DNA of 9,022 nucleotides. It comes from an uncultured Clostridia bacterium (GTDB lineage: Bacteria > Bacillota > Clostridia > Oscillospirales > Oscillospiraceae). Of the stretch, positions 5,417-9,022 are shown in pieces (the first letter of the stretch is position 1; every line of letters starts with the position of its first letter). The notes under the pieces were generated by a model. That model saw only the letters and a list, made by a program, of their open reading frames with translations, ran no database searches and was not told where the DNA came from. Position numbers and translations under genes: made by a program. The stretch covers positions 1-9,022 of the forward strand of contig CAMEMX010000055.1 of assembly GCA_945927915.1 (NCBI GenBank), given 5' to 3'.

Positions 5417-7283
5417 GAATGATCGGAATACCGGATTGGGCGTAGTGCGCGGCCTTGTGCTGCGGGGCCTTGTGCGCAGGGCGCTTCTTTCGTGGCTGCT
5501 GGCGGTGACGATAGAATATCTGCTCCTGTCGGTGCAGAAGCGCGGTCTGAGCGATCTGGCGGCGGTCGGGCAGATGTCCATCCTCCGCGTGCTGTGCCTG
5601 CTGCTCGGGAGCTTTCTTTTGCTCTGTGCGGCGTCGCGCCGTGCCGATACTGAACGGGCCGAACGGTGGCTCATGGCGGGCTCGTTTGCCGTTTTGAGCA
5701 TCGTGAGCCTGTGTGCCAACGCGTCTGTCGCCTTTGCGTGCGCGGCGTTTGTGTGCCTTGCGCTGCTACTTGTCTATGCAAAGTGGGGACAGGCGGCGAA
5801 AAGCGAGCCGTTAGCGGCATCGGAACGGCACGGGCGAACGGCGCTTTGTCTGACCGCTGCCTTCACGTTGCTCTTTTTCGCGTTCGTCGGCCTGTGGACG
5901 GTCTGCCGTGTGCTGGCCTACCGCACGCCGACCTACGATTTCGGCATCTTCTCGCAGATGTTCCACCGGATGCGCACGACGGGTTTGCCGACGACGACGC
6001 TGGAACGCGACGGCCTTTTGTCGCATTTTGCCGTCCATGTCTCGCCGGTGTATTACCTGCTTCTGCCGTTTTATTGTCTTTTCCCGCATCCGGCGACGCT
6101 GCAGGTTCTGCAGGCGGCGCTGCTGGCCTCCTGCGCCTTCCCGCTGTGGCTGCTTGCGAAAAAGCACGGCTTCGCGCCGCTGTGGCGCGCTGCGCTGTGC
6201 CTGCTGCTCTTCCTCTATCCCGCGTTTTCCGGCGGCGCGGCGTACGACCTGCACGAAAACGCGTTCCTGACGCCGTTGCTTCTGTGGCTGTTTTATGCGA
6301 TGGACTGCAAGAAGGTGTGGCTGACCGCGCTGTTTGCACTTTTGACGCTGACGGTGAAGGAGGACGCCGCAGTTTATGTCGCCGTCGCGGGACTTTACCT
6401 GACCGCCCGTTCGCTGCTCCGCCCGCGCGACAAAAAGGGCGCGTGGATGGGCGTGGCGCTCGTTGCGGTGTCCGCCGTCTGGTTCGCGGCCGTCACGGGC
6501 TACCTTGCAAATTACGGCGACGGTGTGATGACCTACCGCTACGCTAACTTCATGCCGGAGGGCAGCTCGTCGCTTCTCGGCGTCGTGGAAACCGTGCTTC
6601 TTCTTCCGATGAAGCTGCTGTTCGAGTGCACCGACGCGGACAAGCTGCGATTTATCGCGCTGACGCTCCTGCCGCTGCTCGGCCTGCCGCTTCTGACGCG
6701 GAAATTTGAGCGTTTTTTCCTACTCATTCCGTACCTTCTCATCAATCTGATGCCGGATTATCCGTATCAGCACAGCATTTACTTCCAGTATACGTTCGGC
6801 TCGACCGCCTTTTTGATGTATCTGACGGTGCTGAATCTGGCGGATCTGCAACGGGCGCTTGCCGGACACCGCCTGCGCAAGACGCTGCCGACGCTGCTGG
6901 CGATTGTGATGTCGCTGTACTGCTTCTCCACGACGATTCCCGGCCGGGGAGCGTATTATATGGAGCTGTATTGGGAAAACCGCGCAAGCTATGCGCAGAC
7001 CGACGCTTTTCTGCGGACGATCCCAAAGGATGCGGCGGTCGCCGCGACGACCTTCTACACAACGCCGCTGAGCGACCGCGCGACGCTGTACGACGTCAAA
7101 TACGCCTCTCGGGCGCATCTTTTAAGCGCAGAATATGTCCTTCTGGACGTCAGCGACACGGCGAGCTATGAAAAATACGGCGGACTTTCCAAGCTGATCC
7201 GTTTTCTGCAAGCGCAGGGCTACCGGGAGACGGCGCGGCTGGAAGACGAGCTGATCCTCTTCCAAAAAATGCCGGCGGGCTGA
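5415..7283 (+). CDS. DUF2079 multi-pass membrane protein
   Basis: An integral membrane protein of up to 622 residues with roughly a dozen hydrophobic segments (the first at about 22-40) and a more polar C-terminal part of about 110 residues. It matches DUF2079, a family whose topology resembles GT-C glycosyltransferases that use lipid-linked sugars outside the membrane. That role is inference. Conserved-looking motifs are YDFGIFSQ (174-181), LERDGLLSHFAVHVSP (about 196-211) and YDLHENAF (about 277-284), with acidic and His residues likely to line an active site. The start is uncertain. TTG 5415 sits in the U-tract of the upstream terminator, TTG 5436 and GTG 5445 are alternatives, and the first in-frame ATG (5571) would remove the first membrane helix. 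I see no separate promoter in the 63-nt gap, so it may depend on readthrough from the kinase operon. Its stop lies in the loop of the convergent gene's terminator. Confidence 0.82.
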   Translation: MNDRNTGLGVVRGLVLRGLVRRALLSWLLAVTIEYLLLSVQKRGLSDLAAVGQMSILRVLCLLLGSFLLLCAASRRADTERAERWLMAGSFAVLSIVSLCANASVAFACAAFVCLALLLVYAKWGQAAKSEPLAASERHGRTALCLTAAFTLLFFAFVGLWTVCRVLAYRTPTYDFGIFSQMFHRMRTTGLPTTTLERDGLLSHFAVHVSPVYYLLLPFYCLFPHPATLQVLQAALLASCAFPLWLLAKKHGFAPLWRAALCLLLFLYPAFSGGAAYDLHENAFLTPLLLWLFYAMDCKKVWLTALFALLTLTVKEDAAVYVAVAGLYLTARSLLRPRDKKGAWMGVALVAVSAVWFAAVTGYLANYGDGVMTYRYANFMPEGSSSLLGVVETVLLLPMKLLFECTDADKLRFIALTLLPLLGLPLLTRKFERFFLLIPYLLINLMPDYPYQHSIYFQYTFGSTAFLMYLTVLNLADLQRALAGHRLRKTLPTLLAIVMSLYCFSTTIPGRGAYYMELYWENRASYAQTDAFLRTIPKDAAVAATTFYTTPLSDRATLYDVKYASRAHLLSAEYVLLDVSDTASYEKYGGLSKLIRFLQAQGYRETARLEDELILFQKMPAG

Positions 7284-7296
7284 AAACCCGCCGGCA
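7264..7296 (-). terminator. Intrinsic terminator of the SLH-peptidase gene
   Basis: Read on the minus strand, a 10-bp stem (TGCCGGCGGG with CCCGCCGGCA, 7270-7279 and 7287-7296) has a 7-nt loop and is followed by six Ts (complement of 7264-7269). It lies about 50 nt past the minus-strand stop. It also covers the last codons and the TGA (7281-7283) of the convergent DUF2079 gene. On the plus strand no T-run follows, so it is directional. Confidence 0.88.
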
Positions 7297-7315
7297 AACC
7301 GTTGTGTCAATGCGA

Positions 7316-7329
7316 GGGCGCTTGCGCCC
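7316..7329. other. Short GC-rich hairpin between convergent genes
   Basis: GGGCG-CTTG-CGCCC can form a 5-bp stem with a 4-nt loop between the two convergent stop codons. There is no U-tract on either side, so it is not a canonical terminator. It could protect the 3' end of the plus-strand message, for which I see no proper terminator. Confidence 0.3.
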
Positions 7330-7344
7330 GTGGCAATCTGCGCA

Positions 7345-8829
7345 TTATGTCCAGAAATAGCTGAAATGCATATAATCCTTTGCGCCGCTGTTCCAGTACG
7401 CGCCCTGCCGGAAGCCGTACTTCTCAAAGATCAGCGCGACCTCGCCGTCGAGCGGGATGGAATACGGATCCTCGCCGGGCTTCCAGTGGTCGCCGACCTG
7501 CTCGCCGGTGTTCGGATTATAATAATAGTTTTCGTTATAGTTGATGTCAATGGCACAGCCGATGGTATGCTCCGATCGTCCGCCGTAGCTAAAGCCGCCG
7601 AGATAGTGAATGGGGAACTGCTCTTTGCCGTTGTAGATCTCCTCGAAGATCACGCTGACGGTCGGTGCGATGCTCTTATGCACCTGCAGCGACATGGTCT
7701 TTGTGACCTTCTGTCCGCTTCCGTCAAAGTCCCAGACGCGGACGGTGAGGGTGACCATGTCCTCCTTTGCGGCGGCGTAGTCCATGCCGCAGTAATTCCC
7801 GTCCTCGTCAAAGCGGGCGTAGTACATCCGCGGATCGTCGACGACCTCACCAAAAATGCGCATACATTTTTCCTCATAGGTCTCGTTTGCGTCCGGCGGG
7901 ACGTGTACCTGCTCGGCACAGGTGAACACGCACGAGGCGCTCAGACCATTGGGCGCCAGCACGGTCACCGTCGCCTTGCCGACGCCCGCACAGGTGACAA
8001 GGCCGCTTGCGTCCACCGTCACGACCTCCGGGTCGCTGCTGCGCCAGATCAGCGTCGTTTCCCGCGCAGCATCCGGGAGAATGTTCGCTTGCAGCGTATG
8101 CGTTTTGCCGGGCGAAAGCTCATATGCGGTGTCGTTGAGCGTTAAAACGGTGGGATAGGCGCGGATCGACGCAGAAGGTATGCGTGACGCCTGCAGCCGG
8201 CAGAAGATCGCCGCGCATTGCGCACGCGTCAGCGTGTCCTGCGGGAAGAAGCACAGCTCACCGTCGTCGTTTTCCATGCCGTTCAGGATCGCATAGGCGC
8301 GCAGCGCCTCGACGGATTCGGCAGCCCATGCGGCGATCATGCCTGCATCGCTGAAGCTGTCAGGGATGAACGCCTCGTCCGGGGCATCAAGCAGGGAGGC
8401 GCCCGTCTTTTCTATATAATAATAGATGAGCTTTGCGGCTTGCTCACGCGTGACAGGCTTGTCCGGTTCAAAGGTGTCCGGCGTCATGCCATCAGCAATG
8501 CCGTTGCACAGCGCCCAGGCGACATAGGGTGCGAAATAATCGTCGGACTTCACGTCCGTAAAAAGCGCAGGAATATGGTCGCCGCTCCAGTATTCAGGGT
8601 CGATTCCTTCGAGCCGTCCGAGCACCGTCACGAACATTCCGCGTGTCATCATGCCGTCCGGCGCAAACTCCGTCTCGCTGACGCCTCCGAACAGGCCCAG
8701 TGCCGTCGCCTGCTCTATGTAATCCCGCCCCCAATGGCCTTCGATGTCGGTATAAGCCGCCGAAACCGTCGCGATTGCGGCAAGGAGCATACAGAAAGCC
8801 AGAAAAGAGGATAGAAGCCGTTTTCTCAT
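7345..8829 (-). CDS. Secreted SLH-Big2-M15 peptidase (cell-wall anchored)
   Basis: An exported protein of 494 residues, predicted to cleave peptidoglycan peptides at the cell surface. The signal peptide is about 1-24 (basic MRKR, hydrophobic core, likely cut after VSA). Three SLH repeats follow, at about 26-78, 89-145 and 155-220, and would anchor the protein to a secondary cell-wall polymer. Next comes a bacterial Ig-like Big2 domain (about 227-308, with a WRSSDPEVVTVD core and SGLVTCAGVGKATVTV). A region without clear family match (about 310-400) precedes a C-terminal M15-type zinc peptidase domain (VanY/endolysin-like). Its ligands are H421 and D428 in SEHTIGCAID, and H488 in DYMHF, with D485 as a possible catalytic acid. 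Whether it acts as a D,D-carboxypeptidase or an L,D-endopeptidase cannot be decided. The start at 8829 has AGGAGGT 5 nt upstream. It is a single-gene unit with its own promoter and terminator. Confidence 0.88.
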   Translation of the reverse strand: MRKRLLSSFLAFCMLLAAIATVSAAYTDIEGHWGRDYIEQATALGLFGGVSETEFAPDGMMTRGMFVTVLGRLEGIDPEYWSGDHIPALFTDVKSDDYFAPYVAWALCNGIADGMTPDTFEPDKPVTREQAAKLIYYYIEKTGASLLDAPDEAFIPDSFSDAGMIAAWAAESVEALRAYAILNGMENDDGELCFFPQDTLTRAQCAAIFCRLQASRIPSASIRAYPTVLTLNDTAYELSPGKTHTLQANILPDAARETTLIWRSSDPEVVTVDASGLVTCAGVGKATVTVLAPNGLSASCVFTCAEQVHVPPDANETYEEKCMRIFGEVVDDPRMYYARFDEDGNYCGMDYAAAKEDMVTLTVRVWDFDGSGQKVTKTMSLQVHKSIAPTVSVIFEEIYNGKEQFPIHYLGGFSYGGRSEHTIGCAIDINYNENYYYNPNTGEQVGDHWKPGEDPYSIPLDGEVALIFEKYGFRQGAYWNSGAKDYMHFSYFWT

Positions 8830-8834
8830 CGTGC

Positions 8835-8891
8835 AACCTCCTGTCAGATTATGTCTACCAGAATAATACTCCGAAACTCGAAAAAATGCAA
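8835..8891 (-). promoter_or_regulatory. Promoter and ribosome binding site of the SLH-peptidase gene
   Basis: On the minus strand, TTGCAT (complement of 8886-8891), a 17-bp spacer and TATTAT (complement of 8863-8868) form a sigma-A promoter. A consensus AGGAGGTT (complement of 8835-8842) lies 5 nt before the ATG. The -35 match is only to its TTG. The -10 matches five of six positions. Confidence 0.6.
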
Positions 8892-8906
8892 GAGGAGAAA
8901 TGTGGA

Positions 8907-8951
8907 AAGCGGTTTCTTCAAAAAAACTTAAAAATTTTGAAAAAACCGCTT
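8907..8951. repeat. Large imperfect palindrome between divergent promoters
   Basis: Two 17-nt arms (8907-8923 and 8935-8951) are inverted repeats with a single mismatch (8916 against 8942), around an 11-nt A-rich centre. The outer parts are AAGCGGTTT and AAACCGCTT. The inner parts are TTCAAAA and TTTTGAA. The right arm runs into the TTGACA -35 element of the rightward promoter. Neither side has a T-run after the stem, so it is more like an operator or cruciform than a terminator. Confidence 0.7.
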
Positions 8952-8978
8952 GACAAAGGGGGGAGGGTGTGATAGTAT
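8926..8978 (+). promoter_or_regulatory. Strong rightward promoter with UP-like tract
   Basis: A perfect TTGACA (8950-8955), a 17-bp spacer and TAGTAT (8973-8978) with a preceding TGA form an extended -10. The 8926-8947 stretch of A and T runs resembles the UP-element consensus known from Escherichia coli rRNA promoters. The transcription start would be near 8985, reading out of the window. Confidence 0.75.
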
Positions 8979-9022
8979 ATGGGAGCTGTCCGCGAGAGCA
9001 GCGATGTACCTTGTAAATTAAA
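8979..9022 (+). other. 5' leader of an unseen downstream transcript
   Basis: These last bases follow the strong rightward promoter. GCTG (8985-8988) and CAGC (8999-9002) could form a small stem. ATG at 9004 opens a five-codon frame ending TAA at 9019-9021, with no ribosome binding site. What the transcript encodes (stable RNA, leader or gene) lies beyond the window. Confidence 0.3.

Noticed and set aside
5451..5475. Repeated GGCCTTGTGC near the start of the DUF2079 gene
   Set aside because: It encodes a repeated Arg-Gly-Leu-Val and fits a minor coding duplication. It is too short to call a repeat element.
8218..8814. Plus-strand frame of 198 codons opposite the SLH repeats
   Set aside because: It is a shadow of the SLH-peptidase gene, which has a signal peptide, domains, promoter, ribosome binding site and terminator.

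Overview
The window looks like chromosomal DNA of a high-GC, low-redundancy Gram-positive bacterium of the class Clostridia. An Oscillospiraceae-like gut anaerobe is my best guess. The basis is GC-rich codon third positions, AGGAGG-type ribosome binding sites, sigma-A style promoters, a FemX-type peptidoglycan aminoacyltransferase, an S-layer-homology (SLH) surface protein and a VanS/PhoR-style two-component pair. I cannot name the species. I see no phage, insertion sequence, CRISPR, tRNA or rRNA gene.

Region by region: (a) 1-2799 is a plus-strand operon with its own extended -10 promoter. It encodes a cysteine-rich DUF2284 protein, a FemAB/FemX-family aminoacyltransferase and a divergent alanine-racemase-like PLP enzyme, with a 15-nt gap and then a 4-nt overlap between genes. 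(b) 2800-3106 is a structured intergenic stretch. It holds a long hairpin, repeated copies of a GAAATCGT-type element, and a textbook promoter just before the next operon. (c) 3107-5351 is an OmpR-family response regulator overlapping by 20 nt with a six-helix sensor histidine kinase that has a Thr-rich outer linker. (d) A strong intrinsic terminator at 5377-5416 runs straight into the start of a DUF2079 multi-pass membrane protein (5415-7283). (e) A convergent minus-strand gene (8829-7345) encodes a secreted SLH-Big2-M15 peptidase. Its terminator lies over the last codons of the DUF2079 gene. (f) 8830-9022 is a divergent promoter region with a large imperfect palindrome. A strong plus-strand promoter there fires out of the window.

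Nearly everything recognisable concerns the cell envelope: side-chain aminoacylation of peptidoglycan precursors, D-amino-acid supply, envelope sensing, a probable lipid-linked-sugar-dependent membrane enzyme, and a surface-anchored peptidoglycan-cleaving enzyme. No gene here is of an entirely unknown kind. The items most worth a second look are the terminator/start-site overlap at 5377-5417, the racemase with altered active-site surroundings, the Thr-rich kinase linker, and the palindrome between the divergent promoters at the right end. I do not see convincing evidence of a wholly new system.
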